Part shown: in pieces, positions 1 through 9,329 of the stretch | Numbering within the stretch: the stretch's first letter is position 1 | How the letters are laid out: the number at the start of each line of letters is the position of its first letter | Assembly (NCBI GenBank): GCA_030055515.1 | Contig: JASFYI010000001.1 | Location: forward strand, 124,001-188,000 | DNA length: 64,000 nucleotides | Direction of reading: 5' to 3' | From: Methanolinea sp. | GTDB taxonomy: Archaea; Halobacteriota; Methanomicrobia; Methanomicrobiales; Methanospirillaceae | Translations under genes and position numbers: made by a program | The notes under the pieces: generated by a model | Told to the model about the DNA's origin: nothing | The model's database searches: none | What the model saw: only the letters and a program-made list of their open reading frames with translations

Positions 1-1408
1 CCCGCTGCGCGAGCGCGAGCGTCCCGGAGAGCAGGTGGAGCGCCGCGAGGAGTTCCAGCCCCCTCGAGGGGAGAACCTCGGAGAATCCATCAAGCTTTGT
101 CCTGAGAGCCTCTAGCAGCCTCGGCATCCGGAGGAGGGCCTCCCTCTGCCCGAGCGAGAACTCCGCGATTCGCACGAGATCCTGAACCTTCCTCGCGGAA
201 GAAACGACGTGCATCATGACCTTCTCGGCCTCCCTCACGTCGCCGCCCGCCGCGCAGAACCGGGCGTAGTGCGGGCCCCCCTCGAGGGAATCGCTCCTGT
301 ACGCCCTGTAGTACCATGCCCGCGCCTCCTTCAGGTCCCCCGCCTCCTCGTAGAACTGCGCGACCGAAAGGAGCGAGAACGGGTCAGTCCTCATCGCGAG
401 CGCCTCGCGCAGGATGCGCTCGGCATCCCCGTGCGGGAAGTACGTCTGCAGGAATACCCTGAATGCGCGGAGGATCTCCCTCGCGAGGGCGGGATCTTCC
501 ATCGAGTCGAGTTCCTGCTCGAGGAGGCTCCTGTAGCAATCCCGGGCCTCTTCCCGCCGCTGCGCGAGAGCGAGGAGCCCGCACCCGGTGAGGCGGAACC
601 TCCCTTCAGGCATTCTTTCCGAGAGCAGGGGGCCGAGCGCGGAGAGAGCCCTCCCGTAATCCCCGCCCTCTTTCAGGAAGAGAACGTAATCGTGCCGTAG
701 ATCCCTGTCTCCCGTCAGCTCCACGAGCCGGGGGTACTCCTCGCCCGCCCTCTCCCTGTCGACGCGCGCGAGCGCTCCCATGGAGAGCCTCGCGTAGAGG
801 GGATCGCGGGTCTTCTCGAACAGGTCGCGCGCGCACTCCGCGGCCTCCCTGAACTTCCCGCACGCGGAGAGGATGGAGACGTACACGTCGTCGGGAGGGA
901 GCCTGCCCCCCGGGGCACCCTCCCACGCCACGAGTGCCTCGGCCGGCCTCCCGGCGAGGAAGAGGGCCACCGAGAGCTGGCGCGCGTCGTCCGGCCTATG
1001 GGACTGCGAGAGGAGGTGCGAGTAGGCCGGGATTGCCTTCCATGGATCGCCTGACCGGAGGACGTACGCCGCGAAGTTCCGCAGGGCATCGGTGTTCCCA
1101 GGGTCGAGCGCGACTGCCCGCGCGTACTCGGCGAGTGCGCCCTCTTCCCCCCTCGCCTCGAGGATGCGCCCGAGGTAGCCGTGCACGTGCGATGCACCGG
1201 GGAGGATGTGGGCGAGGTCGCGGAAGTGCGCCTCTGCCTCCTCGAGCCTCCCGAGATGAAAGAGGTTGGCGGCGAGGAGGACCGCGACCGAGGGGTCGCC
1301 CCGGCCCTCCCCTAGCTCCCTGCAGACCGCGAGAGACCGCTCGTACTCGCCGCGCTCAAAGAGGGTGAACGCCTCCTCCCTGCGGGTTTCCCGGTCCTCC
1401 GCGGTCAA
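1..1408 (-). CDS. TPR-like repeat protein, C-terminus cut by window edge
   Basis: About 469 residues are visible and the frame stays open to the left edge, so the C-terminus is missing. The chain is almost entirely helical, with repeated short helix pairs typical of tetratricopeptide repeats, for example around residues 15-45 (alternating Ala/Leu with Glu/Arg), 60-95 and 100-125. No catalytic motif or membrane segment is seen, so a protein-protein scaffold role is inferred. No ATG opens this frame early. I chose TTG at 1408 because it overlaps the stop of the upstream glycosyltransferase as TTGA, which suggests translational coupling. The partner or pathway is unknown; surface glycan assembly is possible from the neighbour alone. 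Confidence 0.75.
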   Translation of the reverse strand, partial: MTAEDRETRREEAFTLFERGEYERSLAVCRELGEGRGDPSVAVLLAANLFHLGRLEEAEAHFRDLAHILPGASHVHGYLGRILEARGEEGALAEYARAVALDPGNTDALRNFAAYVLRSGDPWKAIPAYSHLLSQSHRPDDARQLSVALFLAGRPAEALVAWEGAPGGRLPPDDVYVSILSACGKFREAAECARDLFEKTRDPLYARLSMGALARVDRERAGEEYPRLVELTGDRDLRHDYVLFLKEGGDYGRALSALGPLLSERMPEGRFRLTGCGLLALAQRREEARDCYRSLLEQELDSMEDPALAREILRAFRVFLQTYFPHGDAERILREALAMRTDPFSLLSVAQFYEEAGDLKEARAWYYRAYRSDSLEGGPHYARFCAAGGDVREAEKVMMHVVSSARKVQDLVRIAEFSLGQREALLRMPRLLEALRTKLDGFSEVLPSRGLELLAALHLLSGTLALAQR

Positions 1409-2109
1409 CGGCGCACCACCTGCCTGACCCTGAGCCGGAGGAGCCGAGAGAGCATCTTCAGGCCATCCGTTCCCCTGACATGCGAGCTGCGCGTGTCGCA
1501 CCACGCGATCGGGTGTTCCCTCACGGAAAAACCCTTCTCCTTGAGCCGCCAGAGGAGTTCCACGTCGAACTCGAACCCCGTGGAGACCATCTCCCCGATG
1601 ACGGCGTCGATCGCCTGCTTCTTGAATACCTTCGCCCCGCACTGCGTGTCCCTGAAGGGAAGTCCGAAGAGGAGTCGCACGATACCGTTGAAGATCCGAC
1701 TCTCGAGGCGCCTGAGTAACCCCTGCCGCCGCTCGATGACGGCACCGGGTACCCAGCGGGACCCGATGACCGCGTCCGCGTCGCCGAGGAGGGAGAAGAG
1801 CTCCACCATCTGGGAGAAGGAGGTCGACGCGTCCGCGTCCACGTAGCCGACGAGGCGGCCGCTCGCCCTGCGCATCCCCTCGGTTATGGCGCCCCCCTTC
1901 CCGAGCCTCCCTTGACGGTGGACGCACGTGATGTTCATCCCGGGGTGGGCGCGGGCGAAGCGGTTGACGATCTCCGGGGTCCCGTCCTCTCCCTCGCACA
2001 CGAAGATGAACTCTCCCTCTGCTCCCTCGATCTGCGCAAGAAGCCTCTGGATCCTCCCGGCCTCGTTGTACGCCGGGACGACGAGGGTGTACGGCGGCAC
2101 CTGCTCCAT
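1405..2109 (-). CDS. Family 2 glycosyltransferase, dolichyl-phosphate glucosyltransferase-like
   Basis: 234 residues. The N-terminus carries the GT-A nucleotide-sugar fold signature VVPAYNEAGRI near residue 8, a DADAS metal-binding motif around residue 87, GSRW in the middle, and DTQCGAKVF, which is typical of ALG5/AglJ-type enzymes that put a sugar on a polyprenyl (dolichyl) phosphate. It would act at the inner face of the membrane in lipid-linked glycan or protein N-glycosylation. The open frame extends upstream to 2490, but only the ATG at 2109 gives a normal GT2 N-terminus. It lies 35 bp after a small gene and overlaps the TPR-like gene by 4 bp, so the three probably form one unit. The exact sugar cannot be read from sequence. 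Confidence 0.85.
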   Translation of the reverse strand: MEQVPPYTLVVPAYNEAGRIQRLLAQIEGAEGEFIFVCEGEDGTPEIVNRFARAHPGMNITCVHRQGRLGKGGAITEGMRRASGRLVGYVDADASTSFSQMVELFSLLGDADAVIGSRWVPGAVIERRQGLLRRLESRIFNGIVRLLFGLPFRDTQCGAKVFKKQAIDAVIGEMVSTGFEFDVELLWRLKEKGFSVREHPIAWCDTRSSHVRGTDGLKMLSRLLRLRVRQVVRR

Positions 2110-2144
2110 GGAGTGGTCCTGTTCCCGGTTCTCCCGCGGGGATC

Positions 2145-2372
2145 TCACGCGTGCCCGGCGAGGTGTTCCGAGAGGCCCCGTCCCGGGCGGTAGCGTTCCG
2201 CGATGGCGAGCGCGTGCTGCCGGAGGCGCCTGTGCTGCTCGATGCAGGTCTCCGGAGGGGGCGACTTGCGGAGGATCGCGGACGTGTTCTCGGTGATCTG
2301 GATGAGCTCCGTCGCGATCACGGCCTGCAGCCAGAGGAGATCCGCGAGCATTTCCCTCTCTTCGCTGTCCAT
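2145..2372 (-). CDS. Small acidic conserved-looking protein, 75 aa, unknown
   Basis: This 75-residue protein is predicted to be all helical. It starts with an acidic segment (DSEEREML), followed by a Leu/Ile-rich helix (residues 10-33) and a basic His/Arg-rich second half. There is no signal peptide and no cysteine cluster. It begins 163 bp from the divergent pyrG start and is followed after 35 bp by the glycosyltransferase on the same strand. I do not recognise the family. It is called a gene because of its clean ATG start, typical residue composition and operon-like position. Confidence 0.6.
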   Translation of the reverse strand: MDSEEREMLADLLWLQAVIATELIQITENTSAILRKSPPPETCIEQHRRLRQHALAIAERYRPGRGLSEHLAGHA

Positions 2373-2534
2373 GTGGTGTATGTTTGCCCCGGGACGGGAT
2401 AATCATGCGGGGTCGTTTCGGGAGCCGGGTGGCCTCGGCCTTTGGGCATGCTACTTTTTTCTCCGGGCAGGGAAATACTGTACGTGGCAACCGTGCATGG
2501 CCCGCGGAGCTGAAGGCAGGGAGAGGGGGATCGA

Positions 2535-4136
2535 TTGAAATTCATTTTTGTCACGGGGGGTGTCATGAGTGGACTTGGGAAAGGGATCACCGCCGCGTCC
2601 ATCGGCCGCATCCTCAAGAACCGGGGTTACTCTGTCACGGCCGTCAAGATAGACCCGTACCTGAACATCGACGCGGGGACGATGAATCCCGGCCAGCACG
2701 GGGAGGTCTTCGTCCTCTCGGACGGGAGCGAGGTCGACCTCGACCTCGGGAACTACGAGAGGTTCCTCGATATCGACCTCTCCGCGGCACACAACATCAC
2801 CACCGGGAAGGTCTACCGCACCGTGATCGAGAAGGAGCGGCGCGGCGATTTCCTCGGCGAGACCGTCCAGATCATCCCGCACATCACGGACGAGATCAAG
2901 TCGTGCATAAAAAAGGCGGCGGAGATGGAGATCCCGGGCCAGCCCCCCGCGGAGATCTGCCTCGTCGAGATCGGCGGGACGGTGGGTGACATCGAGAGCA
3001 TGCCGTTCCTCGAGGCGGTGAGGCAGATGAGGGGGGAACTCCCGCCGCAGGACACGGTGATCGTCCACGTGACCCTCATCCCGGAGGACACGATGGGCGA
3101 CCTCAAGACGAAACCCACCCAGCACTCGGTGAAGGCGCTGCGCGAGCTCGGGCTCCACGCAGACATCATCGTCGGGAGGAGCCACCGGCCCATCGGCGCC
3201 CACACGAAGAGGAAGATATCCGCGTTCTGCGATGTTCCCATGCGGTGCGTGATCAGCGCGGCAACCGTCCCCGACATCTACCAGGTCCCGATGGAGCTCG
3301 AGAAGGAGGGGCTCGCGGACGCACTCATCGAGCACCTCGGCCTCCAGAAGAGGCCCGCGGACACCGAGTGGTACCGCGTCGTCACGAGGGAGTACACGCG
3401 GAGGGTGAGCGTCGGGATAGTGAGCAAGTACGGGATCGAGGACGTGTACCTGAGCATCAAGGAGGCGCTGAAGCACGCGGGGCGTGCCCTCTCCACTGAG
3501 GTCATGATCACGTGGCTCGACGCGGAGAGGTACGAGCCGGCGCAGCTGAATGATTATGACGGGATCCTCGTCCCGGGCGGTTTCGGGAAGCGCGGGATCG
3601 AGGGGAAGATCGAGGCGATTTCGTGGGCGAGGACCCACGGGATACCGTTCCTTGGGCTCTGCCTAGGGTTCCAATTGGCCGTCGTCGAGTACGCCCGGAA
3701 CGTGCTCTCGTGGGAGGACGCGACGAGCGCGGAGGTCGGCGAGGGGAAGCACGTGGTGGCGATCCTGCCCGAACAGCAGGGGGTGCGGGACCTCGGCGGG
3801 ACCATGCGCCTAGGGGACGCGAAGATCACGCTGAAGAGCGGGACACTGGTCGAGAGGCTCTACGGGAAGCGGGAGATCGTCGAGAGGCACAGGCATCGGT
3901 ACGAGGTGAACCCCCGGTTCATCCCCGAGCTCGAGGGGGCGGGACTCGTGTTCTCCGGCTCCTGCGGGGAGAGGGTGGAGGTCCTCGAGATCCCCGGCCA
4001 CCCCTTCTTCCTCGCGACGCAGTTCCACCCGGAGTTCAGGTCGAGGCCGACGAGGCCTTCCCCCCCGTTCATCGGCTTCGTGAAGGCCTGCGCGACGAAG
4101 GAGAAGGCGAACGCGGCACAGGAGGCGAACGCGTGA
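2535..4136 (+). CDS. pyrG: CTP synthase
   Basis: 533 residues, full length for the family. It aminates UTP to CTP using ATP and glutamine. The N-terminal synthetase domain opens with the canonical [17 protein letters not shown] stretch (ATP loop) and contains [13 protein letters not shown]. The C-terminal class I glutamine amidotransferase domain has the nucleophile region LGLCLGFQ around residue 378 and a downstream HRYEVN. The start is TTG at 2535, supported by the purine-rich GAGAGGGGGA just upstream and by the family N-terminus beginning exactly there. The stop overlaps the GMP synthase start by 4 bp (GTGA), pairing two glutamine-linked nucleotide enzymes in one operon. Confidence 0.97.
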   Translation: MKFIFVTGGVMSGLGKGITAASIGRILKNRGYSVTAVKIDPYLNIDAGTMNPGQHGEVFVLSDGSEVDLDLGNYERFLDIDLSAAHNITTGKVYRTVIEKERRGDFLGETVQIIPHITDEIKSCIKKAAEMEIPGQPPAEICLVEIGGTVGDIESMPFLEAVRQMRGELPPQDTVIVHVTLIPEDTMGDLKTKPTQHSVKALRELGLHADIIVGRSHRPIGAHTKRKISAFCDVPMRCVISAATVPDIYQVPMELEKEGLADALIEHLGLQKRPADTEWYRVVTREYTRRVSVGIVSKYGIEDVYLSIKEALKHAGRALSTEVMITWLDAERYEPAQLNDYDGILVPGGFGKRGIEGKIEAISWARTHGIPFLGLCLGFQLAVVEYARNVLSWEDATSAEVGEGKHVVAILPEQQGVRDLGGTMRLGDAKITLKSGTLVERLYGKREIVERHRHRYEVNPRFIPELEGAGLVFSGSCGERVEVLEIPGHPFFLATQFHPEFRSRPTRPSPPFIGFVKACATKEKANAAQEANA

Positions 4137-5050
4137 TCGACGCGGCGGAGTTCATCGAGAATGCCGTGGAGGAGATACGGAGGGAAGCGGGCGACCGGAG
4201 AGTGGTGATGGCCCTCTCGGGGGGAGTCGACAGCTCTGTCTGCGCGGCACTCGCCGCGAGGGCGATAGGCGACCGGCTCGTCCCGATCTACGTGGACACG
4301 GGCCTGATGCGGAAGGGCGAGACCGAGCGGATCTCGCAGGTCTTTGGGGATCTCAACCTCCGCGTCGTCCCGGCGGCGGAGATGTTCTTTGCGGCACTTC
4401 GTGGAATAACCGACCCCGAGGAGAAACGGAAGGTCATCGGCGAGCTCTTCATCCGCATCTTCGAGAGGGAGGCGAGGGCGACGGGGGCCACGGCCCTCCT
4501 CCAGGGGACCATCTACCCGGACCGGATCGAGAGCGAGGGGGGGATCAAGAGCCACCACAACGTGGGGGGCATGCCCCTCGAGATCGAGTTCGAGAAGGTG
4601 ATCGAGCCCTTGCGGGACCTCTACAAGGACGAGGTCAGGGTGCTCGCGGCTGCCCTCGGGCTCCCCCCTGAGATCCAGCACCGGATGCCGTTCCCCGGTC
4701 CGGGTCTCGCGGTCAGGGTCGTCGGCGAGGTCACGCCAGAGCGCATCGAGGTGGTAAGGGAGGCAAACCACATCGTCGAGAGCGAGATCGTGGACAGGTT
4801 CGGCCCGTGGCAATGCTTCGCGGCGCTCGTGGGTCTCGGGACGGGCGTGAAGGGGGACAACAGGGTCCACGGGTGGATCGTCGCCGTGAGGGCAGTCAAC
4901 TCGCGCGACGGGATGACCGCCGACCCCCTGAGGCTCCCGTGGGACGTCCTCGAGAGGATTGCCCTCCGGATAACCTCGGAGATACCCTCGGTGGCGAGGG
5001 TCGTCTACGACGTCACGCCCAAGCCTCCCGCGACGATCGAGTACGAGTAG
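4133..5050 (+). CDS. guaAB: GMP synthase, ATP-pyrophosphatase subunit B
   Basis: 305 residues. It activates XMP with ATP and accepts ammonia to give GMP. The PP-loop SGGVDSS is at residues about 28-34, and the C-terminal dimerisation domain contains [12 protein letters not shown] and ends in the conserved KPPATIEYE. As in many archaea the glutamine amidotransferase is a separate subunit (GuaAA), which is not in this window. The GTG start at 4133 overlaps the pyrG stop. One substitution can be checked: the usual DVIESG-type loop after the PP-loop region reads PDRIES here, which is normal for archaeal forms. The call is firm. Confidence 0.95.
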   Translation: MIDAAEFIENAVEEIRREAGDRRVVMALSGGVDSSVCAALAARAIGDRLVPIYVDTGLMRKGETERISQVFGDLNLRVVPAAEMFFAALRGITDPEEKRKVIGELFIRIFEREARATGATALLQGTIYPDRIESEGGIKSHHNVGGMPLEIEFEKVIEPLRDLYKDEVRVLAAALGLPPEIQHRMPFPGPGLAVRVVGEVTPERIEVVREANHIVESEIVDRFGPWQCFAALVGLGTGVKGDNRVHGWIVAVRAVNSRDGMTADPLRLPWDVLERIALRITSEIPSVARVVYDVTPKPPATIEYE

Positions 5051-5093
5051 CGGGAGGAGAAGACCGGGAAGGTGGAGAGCGGGGAGGTTAGAG

Positions 5094-6260
5094 ATGGGAA
5101 AGATGGTCAAAGTGGGAGAAACCGGGTTCCGGGAGGATTTCCGGGAGCTCGACGCCCGGTACTACATGCCCGCGTTCTCGCGGGAGATCATGATCGTCAG
5201 GGGTCAGGGGTCCCGGGTCTGGGATTCCACCGGGAAGGAGTACATCGACTGCGTCGGGGGAATCGCGGTCTGCAGCACGGGGCACTGCCACCCCGAGGTG
5301 ACGGCGGCCATATGCGAGCAGGCAAAGAGACTGATCCACTGTTCTAACCTCTTCTACGTGCCCGGCCAGGCAGAGCTCGCGGAGAAGCTCGTCCTCCTCA
5401 CGGGAATGGCAAAGGCATTCTTCTCGAACTCGGGTGCGGAAGCGAACGAGGGCGCGATCAAGCTCGCCCGGATCGCGACGGGGAGGAAGAAGTTCGTCGC
5501 GTTCACCCACGGGTTCCACGGCCGAACGATGGGATCGCTCGCCGTGACGCACAAGCCCGCGATACGCGAACCGTTCCTCCCGCTCGAGCCCCGGTGCACT
5601 TTCGTCGAGTACGGCAACCTCGACGCGCTCCGTGCGGCGATGGACAACGACGTCGCGGGGGTCTTCGTGGAGCCGATACAGGGCGAGGCAGGGGTCATCA
5701 TCCCGCCGGAGGGGTTTCTCGAGGGCGTGAGGGAGCTCTGCGACAAGCACGGGGCCCTGATGATCGCAGACGAGGTCCAGACCGGGATGGGCCGGACGGG
5801 AAAGTGGCTCGCGATCCAGCACACGGGTGTCTGCCCCGACATCGTGACCCTCGCGAAGGGGATCGCGAGCGGTTTTCCCATGGGCGCCCTCCTCGCCCGC
5901 GAGGGGCTAGAATTCAAGAAGGGCGAGCACGGGAGCACTTTCGCGGGCGGGCCCCTCGCGTGCGCCGCGGCACTCGCGACGATTAGGGTCATCGAGGAGA
6001 TCCTCCCCGAGATACCCTCGAAGGGCGAGGCATTCCGGCGGGGGCTTGCCCGTTTCAACCCGCGGGTCAGGGGACTCATGGTCGGGATCACCGCGGGTGA
6101 GCGGTGCGGGGAAGTTCAGAAGGCATGCGCGGAGAGGGGGGTCCTCGTGAACTGCGCCGCAGACGGGAACATCCGGCTCGTCCCGCCCCTCGTCATCTCG
6201 CACGACGAGATCGGGACGGTCTGCAGGGTCCTCTCCGATGCCCTCGCGGGCGGTGCCTGA
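5094..6260 (+). CDS. argD: Acetylornithine aminotransferase
   Basis: 388 residues, class III PLP aminotransferase. The sequence shows NSGAEANEGAIKLAR (phosphate binding), FHGRTMGSL, the PLP-contacting IADEVQTGMGRTG, and the Schiff-base lysine in TLAKGIASGFPMGA near residue 240. It converts N-acetylglutamate semialdehyde to N-acetylornithine in arginine synthesis, and enzymes of this group often also act on succinyl-ornithine or succinyl-diaminopimelate. The ATG at 5094 has GGGGAGG a few bases upstream; a second in-frame ATG lies 9 bp later. It follows the pyrG-guaAB pair after 43 bp and may share its transcript. Confidence 0.92.
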   Translation: MGKMVKVGETGFREDFRELDARYYMPAFSREIMIVRGQGSRVWDSTGKEYIDCVGGIAVCSTGHCHPEVTAAICEQAKRLIHCSNLFYVPGQAELAEKLVLLTGMAKAFFSNSGAEANEGAIKLARIATGRKKFVAFTHGFHGRTMGSLAVTHKPAIREPFLPLEPRCTFVEYGNLDALRAAMDNDVAGVFVEPIQGEAGVIIPPEGFLEGVRELCDKHGALMIADEVQTGMGRTGKWLAIQHTGVCPDIVTLAKGIASGFPMGALLAREGLEFKKGEHGSTFAGGPLACAAALATIRVIEEILPEIPSKGEAFRRGLARFNPRVRGLMVGITAGERCGEVQKACAERGVLVNCAADGNIRLVPPLVISHDEIGTVCRVLSDALAGGA

Positions 6261-6261
6261 A

Positions 6262-6299
6262 ATGGGGAAAAAGGAATCCCGGGGACCTGCACCGTCCCC
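6262..6299 (-). terminator. Hairpin plus T-run after superoxide dismutase gene
   Basis: On the minus strand, arms GGGGAC (6294-6299) and GTCCCC (6281-6286) enclose a 7-base loop and are followed by TTTTT at 6268-6272. The position is just past the stop at 6302 and also just past the convergent argD stop. In archaea the T-run alone would be enough to end transcription. Confidence 0.5.
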
Positions 6300-6301
6300 G
6301 T

Positions 6302-6922
6302 TCAGGATTTCCTCGCGTTCTCGAACCGCGAGGCGACGGCGTCCCAGTTGACGATGTTCCAGATATTCTCGATGTACTTCGCCCTGTCATTCTTGTAATC
6401 TATGTAGTACGCGTGTTCCCACGCGTCGACGACCATCAGGATGGAGAACGCGGGGAACACGTTCACGTTGTGCTTCTCGATCTGCATCACGAGGAGCCTC
6501 CCCGTCTTCCTGCAGTAGGAGAGGGCACCCCACCCCGAGCCCTCGACGCTGTTCGTGGCCGCGGAAAACTCCTTCTTGAACCTCTCGAAGGACCCGAACT
6601 CGCGGTCTATGTGCCGGGCGAGTTCCCCGGAGGGCGAGCCCCCGCCTCCCTTCCCCGCGGGCGCGAGGTTCTCCCAGAAGAGGGAGTGGAGGAGGAACCC
6701 GCCGATGTGGAAAGAGAGTTCCTTTGCGACCGCCTTCTGGTCGAGGTCGGTCCCTTCCTTCCGGGACTTGTCTAGCTTCTCGAACAGGGCGTTCGCCCCG
6801 TTCACGTAGGCCTGGTGGTGCTTCGTGTGGTGGATTTTGAGCTGCTCTTCCGAGATGGAAGGGGCGAGGTCCTTGTAATCGTAAGGCAGTGCGGGGAGCG
6901 TGTAGAGACGACTGCTTTCCAT
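6302..6922 (-). CDS. sod: Superoxide dismutase, iron/manganese type
   Basis: 206 residues. It dismutes superoxide in the cytoplasm. Metal ligands are visible as the first His in [14 protein letters not shown] (about residue 30), the second in the [11 protein letters not shown] segment, and Asp and His in [15 protein letters not shown]. The GSGWGAL signature is present. Residue signatures that separate Fe from Mn enzymes are mixed, so the metal is left open; methanogen enzymes of this group usually bind iron. The gene stands alone, with a TATA box, a GGGAGGT ribosome site and a downstream T-run hairpin. Its presence suits an oxygen-exposed but anaerobic methanogen. Confidence 0.95.
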   Translation of the reverse strand: MESSRLYTLPALPYDYKDLAPSISEEQLKIHHTKHHQAYVNGANALFEKLDKSRKEGTDLDQKAVAKELSFHIGGFLLHSLFWENLAPAGKGGGGSPSGELARHIDREFGSFERFKKEFSAATNSVEGSGWGALSYCRKTGRLLVMQIEKHNVNVFPAFSILMVVDAWEHAYYIDYKNDRAKYIENIWNIVNWDAVASRFENARKS

Positions 6923-6964
6923 TCTTCCTGTACCTCCCTACTGTTCAGTTCTTCTGAAAGGAGA

Positions 6965-6972
6965 CTATAAAG
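6965..6972 (-). promoter_or_regulatory. TATA box of superoxide dismutase gene
   Basis: On the minus strand the sequence reads CTTTATAG. Transcription about 26 bp downstream would start near 6940, giving a short leader that contains GGGAGGT (about 6931-6937) before the ATG at 6922. Confidence 0.6.
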
Positions 6973-7078
6973 TCATTCCCATCCTGCCCTCCCGCGAATT
7001 TCCGGCGGGGCAAGGGGGGCACGGCCGAAAGACCCGCGGCAAACCCCTCGTTTTTCCCGCAACACCCTTCACTCGTGC

Positions 7079-7087
7079 CTTTTTAAG
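7079..7087 (+). promoter_or_regulatory. TATA box of hisC operon
   Basis: CTTTTTAAG lies about 46 bp before the GTG start of hisC. Expected transcription starts near 7109, leaving a leader that holds GGGAGG at about 7109-7114. Confidence 0.5.
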
Positions 7088-7128
7088 TTGGAAGAGCTCA
7101 ATAGTGAAGGGAGGCTGGTGAGCGCAGC

Positions 7129-8208
7129 GTGAGAGGAGAGCGGGGAACCGGCCCCGAGGGGCTTGTCCGTGAATGCTACAGGAGCGGGGGGTACGTCTAT
7201 GCCCGCCCGCCCGGCAGTACCACGGGGACCGCGGGGGTTGCACGCGTTGCGAGGCTCGCGAGCAACGAGAACCCTGACCCGCCCCCGGCGCGTGCGCTCG
7301 CGAGGGCGAGGGAGGCGCTCACGGGCGCAAACCGCTACCCCGGGGACGAGGTCGGCGCGTTCATCGCCGCGCTGGAGCAGTACCACGGGCCCTACCACTT
7401 CGTCGCTGGTGCGGGGATGGACGGCGTCATCGAGACGATCCTCCGGCTCTTCGTGACCTGCGGCGACAGGGTGGTGATATCCACCCCGACCTTCTCCTTC
7501 TACGGGCTCGCGGCATCCGCCCTGGGCGCGGAAGTCGTCCACGTGCAGAGGGAGGACGACTTTTCCGTGGACACGGGGAAGTTCATCCGCGAGGCGAGGG
7601 ATGCGAAGGTCTCGTTCCTCTGCACGCCCAACAACCCCACGGGGACGGTGACCCCCGCGGGGGACGTCGGGGAGATCCTGGGGGAGATCCCGGGAATCCT
7701 CTTCCTCGACAACGCGTACGTGGAGTTCTGCGACGAGGAGTACCGCCACCTCGTGCGGGAGCATGACAACCTCGTGATCGGGAGGACGATGTCGAAGGCG
7801 TTCTCCCTCGCGGGCCTGCGGGTGGGGTATGCCTTCGTCCCGGAGTGGCTGGTCCCCTACTACAACAGGGCTGCGACGCCGTTTTCCATCCCGTCCGTCT
7901 CTGCCGCCGCGGCGGCCGGGGCCCTCGAGGACGGGGAGCACGTCGAGAGGGCGAGGAGGCGCGTCTGCAGGCTCCGCGAACGCGTCTCCCGGGAATGCCG
8001 TTTCCCCGTCGTCCCGTCGGGCGCAAACTTCGTCCTCGTCGACGTCTCCCCCCGGAAGGGCTGCGACGTTGCCGGCATCCTCGCGTCGAGGGGCGTGCTC
8101 GTCCGGTCGTGCGAGAGCTTCCCCGGGCTTGCCGACCACTACGTCAGGGTGAGCATCGGCGAGGACTGGGAGATGGAACGGTTCCTCCGAGAGATCAACA
8201 GCCTATGA
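7129..8208 (+). CDS. hisC: Histidinol-phosphate aminotransferase
   Basis: 359 residues, class II PLP aminotransferase. It transfers an amino group between glutamate and imidazole-acetol phosphate in histidine synthesis. Diagnostic features are LASNENPDPP near residue 45, TPNNPTGT near residue 167, the DNAYVEF segment, and the PLP lysine in TMSKAFSLAGLRVGY near residue 223. The GTG start at 7129 is the only one that follows the ribosome site without an intervening stop. The gene overlaps the next one by ATGA. Its operon partners, a nucleotide kinase and a phospholipid synthase, are metabolically unrelated. Confidence 0.93.
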   Translation: MRGERGTGPEGLVRECYRSGGYVYARPPGSTTGTAGVARVARLASNENPDPPPARALARAREALTGANRYPGDEVGAFIAALEQYHGPYHFVAGAGMDGVIETILRLFVTCGDRVVISTPTFSFYGLAASALGAEVVHVQREDDFSVDTGKFIREARDAKVSFLCTPNNPTGTVTPAGDVGEILGEIPGILFLDNAYVEFCDEEYRHLVREHDNLVIGRTMSKAFSLAGLRVGYAFVPEWLVPYYNRAATPFSIPSVSAAAAAGALEDGEHVERARRRVCRLRERVSRECRFPVVPSGANFVLVDVSPRKGCDVAGILASRGVLVRSCESFPGLADHYVRVSIGEDWEMERFLREINSL

Positions 8209-8717
8209 TGACGGGAATCACCGGGACTCCGGGTACGGGGAAGTCTTCCGTGGGGAGGATCCTGCGTGCCCGGGGCTACCCCGTGACGGAGGTCACGGAG
8301 ACCGTGGGGAAGTACGTCGTCCGGCGCGACGACGAGAGGGACACGCTCGTGGTGGACGAGGACCGCTGGGCGGCGGAATTCGGGAGGAGGGAGGGGTTCG
8401 TCATCGGGCACCTCTCGCACCTGCTCCCCTGCGACCTCGTCGTCGTCCTGCGGTGCGCACCGGAGGTCCTGCGGGAGCGCCTGAAGGAGAGGGGCTACGA
8501 CGAGAGGAAGGTGCGCGAGAACTGCGAGGCAGAGGCCCTCGACGTGATCCTCGTCGAGACACTCGAGATCCACCCCGCGGAGAGGGTCCTCGAGGTCGAT
8601 ACCACGCGCATGGCCCCCGCGGAGTGCGCGGACGTGGTCGAGGGATTCGTGAGGGGAGAAATACCCCCCTCGGTGGGGAAGGTCGACTGGTCGTACTACC
8701 TCGGAGGAGAGGAATGA
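8205..8717 (+). CDS. Adenylate kinase-like nucleotide kinase (AK6/Fap7 family)
   Basis: 170 residues. A Walker A loop GITGTPGTGKSS begins at residue 4, and the segment VDEDRWAAEFG is followed by GHLSHLLPCDLVVVLRC and RLKERGYDERKVREN, the conserved pattern of the AK6/Fap7 P-loop kinases. Known members phosphorylate AMP or other NMPs and assist late 18S/16S rRNA maturation with ribosomal protein S11/uS11. Both an ATG at 8205 (ATGA overlap with hisC) and the next codon, also ATG, could start. The end overlaps the next gene by ATGA, so translation is probably coupled through all three genes. Confidence 0.88.
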   Translation: MMTGITGTPGTGKSSVGRILRARGYPVTEVTETVGKYVVRRDDERDTLVVDEDRWAAEFGRREGFVIGHLSHLLPCDLVVVLRCAPEVLRERLKERGYDERKVRENCEAEALDVILVETLEIHPAERVLEVDTTRMAPAECADVVEGFVRGEIPPSVGKVDWSYYLGGEE

Positions 8718-9310
8718 CGCTCGAGGTCCTGCGTCCCCACATGGCTACCCTCATGGAACCGTTCATCTCCGCGTCGAGGCGGGCGGGTGTATCCCCTAAC
8801 ACCCTCACCGTTCTCTCGCTCTTCACCGCCGCCCTCGCCGGCGCATCGTACTGGCTCGGCAACGTCCTCGCCGGGACGGTCTTTGTCGCGTTCAATGCCC
8901 TCTTCGACGGCCTCGACGGCGCTCTCGCGAGGGCAGAGAAGAAGGAGAGCATCCGCGGCGACTTCCTCGACCACGTCATCGACAGGTACTCGGACATCTT
9001 CATCATTACCGGGATCTTCGCGGGCGGCGCGGCGGGGTGGGAGGTGGGTGTCCTCGCCCTCACCGGCGTCCTCATGTCCTCCTACCTCGGGACCCAGTCC
9101 CAGGCGGTCGGGATGGGGAGGTACTACGGGGGGGCGCTCGGGAGGGCAGACCGGCTCGTGATGATCATCTGCGCGGGCCTGCTCACCGTCGCGTTCCCGG
9201 GGAAGGTCTTCTCCCTCTCGATCCTCGGGTGGCTCCTCCTCGTCCTCGGGGTGATGGGGCACGTAACCGCGGTGCAGAGGTTCCTCCACGTCTGGAAGAA
9301 CATGCCCTGA
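8714..9310 (+). CDS. Archaetidylinositol-phosphate synthase (CDP-alcohol phosphatidyltransferase)
   Basis: 198 residues, integral membrane enzyme with about six hydrophobic segments. The CDP-alcohol phosphotransferase motif DG-x2-DG-x2-AR-x8-G-x3-D-x3-D is complete, reading FDGLDGALAR at about residues 60-69 and GDFLDHVIDRYSD about eight residues later. In methanogens the closest family makes archaetidylinositol phosphate from CDP-archaeol and inositol-1-phosphate, a membrane lipid precursor. Substrate choice rests on family resemblance; CDP-archaeol with glycerol phosphate or serine is the alternative. The ATGA overlap with the preceding kinase gene fixes the start. Confidence 0.85.
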   Translation: MTLEVLRPHMATLMEPFISASRRAGVSPNTLTVLSLFTAALAGASYWLGNVLAGTVFVAFNALFDGLDGALARAEKKESIRGDFLDHVIDRYSDIFIITGIFAGGAAGWEVGVLALTGVLMSSYLGTQSQAVGMGRYYGGALGRADRLVMIICAGLLTVAFPGKVFSLSILGWLLLVLGVMGHVTAVQRFLHVWKNMP

Positions 9311-9329
9311 CCGGGCCCCCGGTTCTCCC

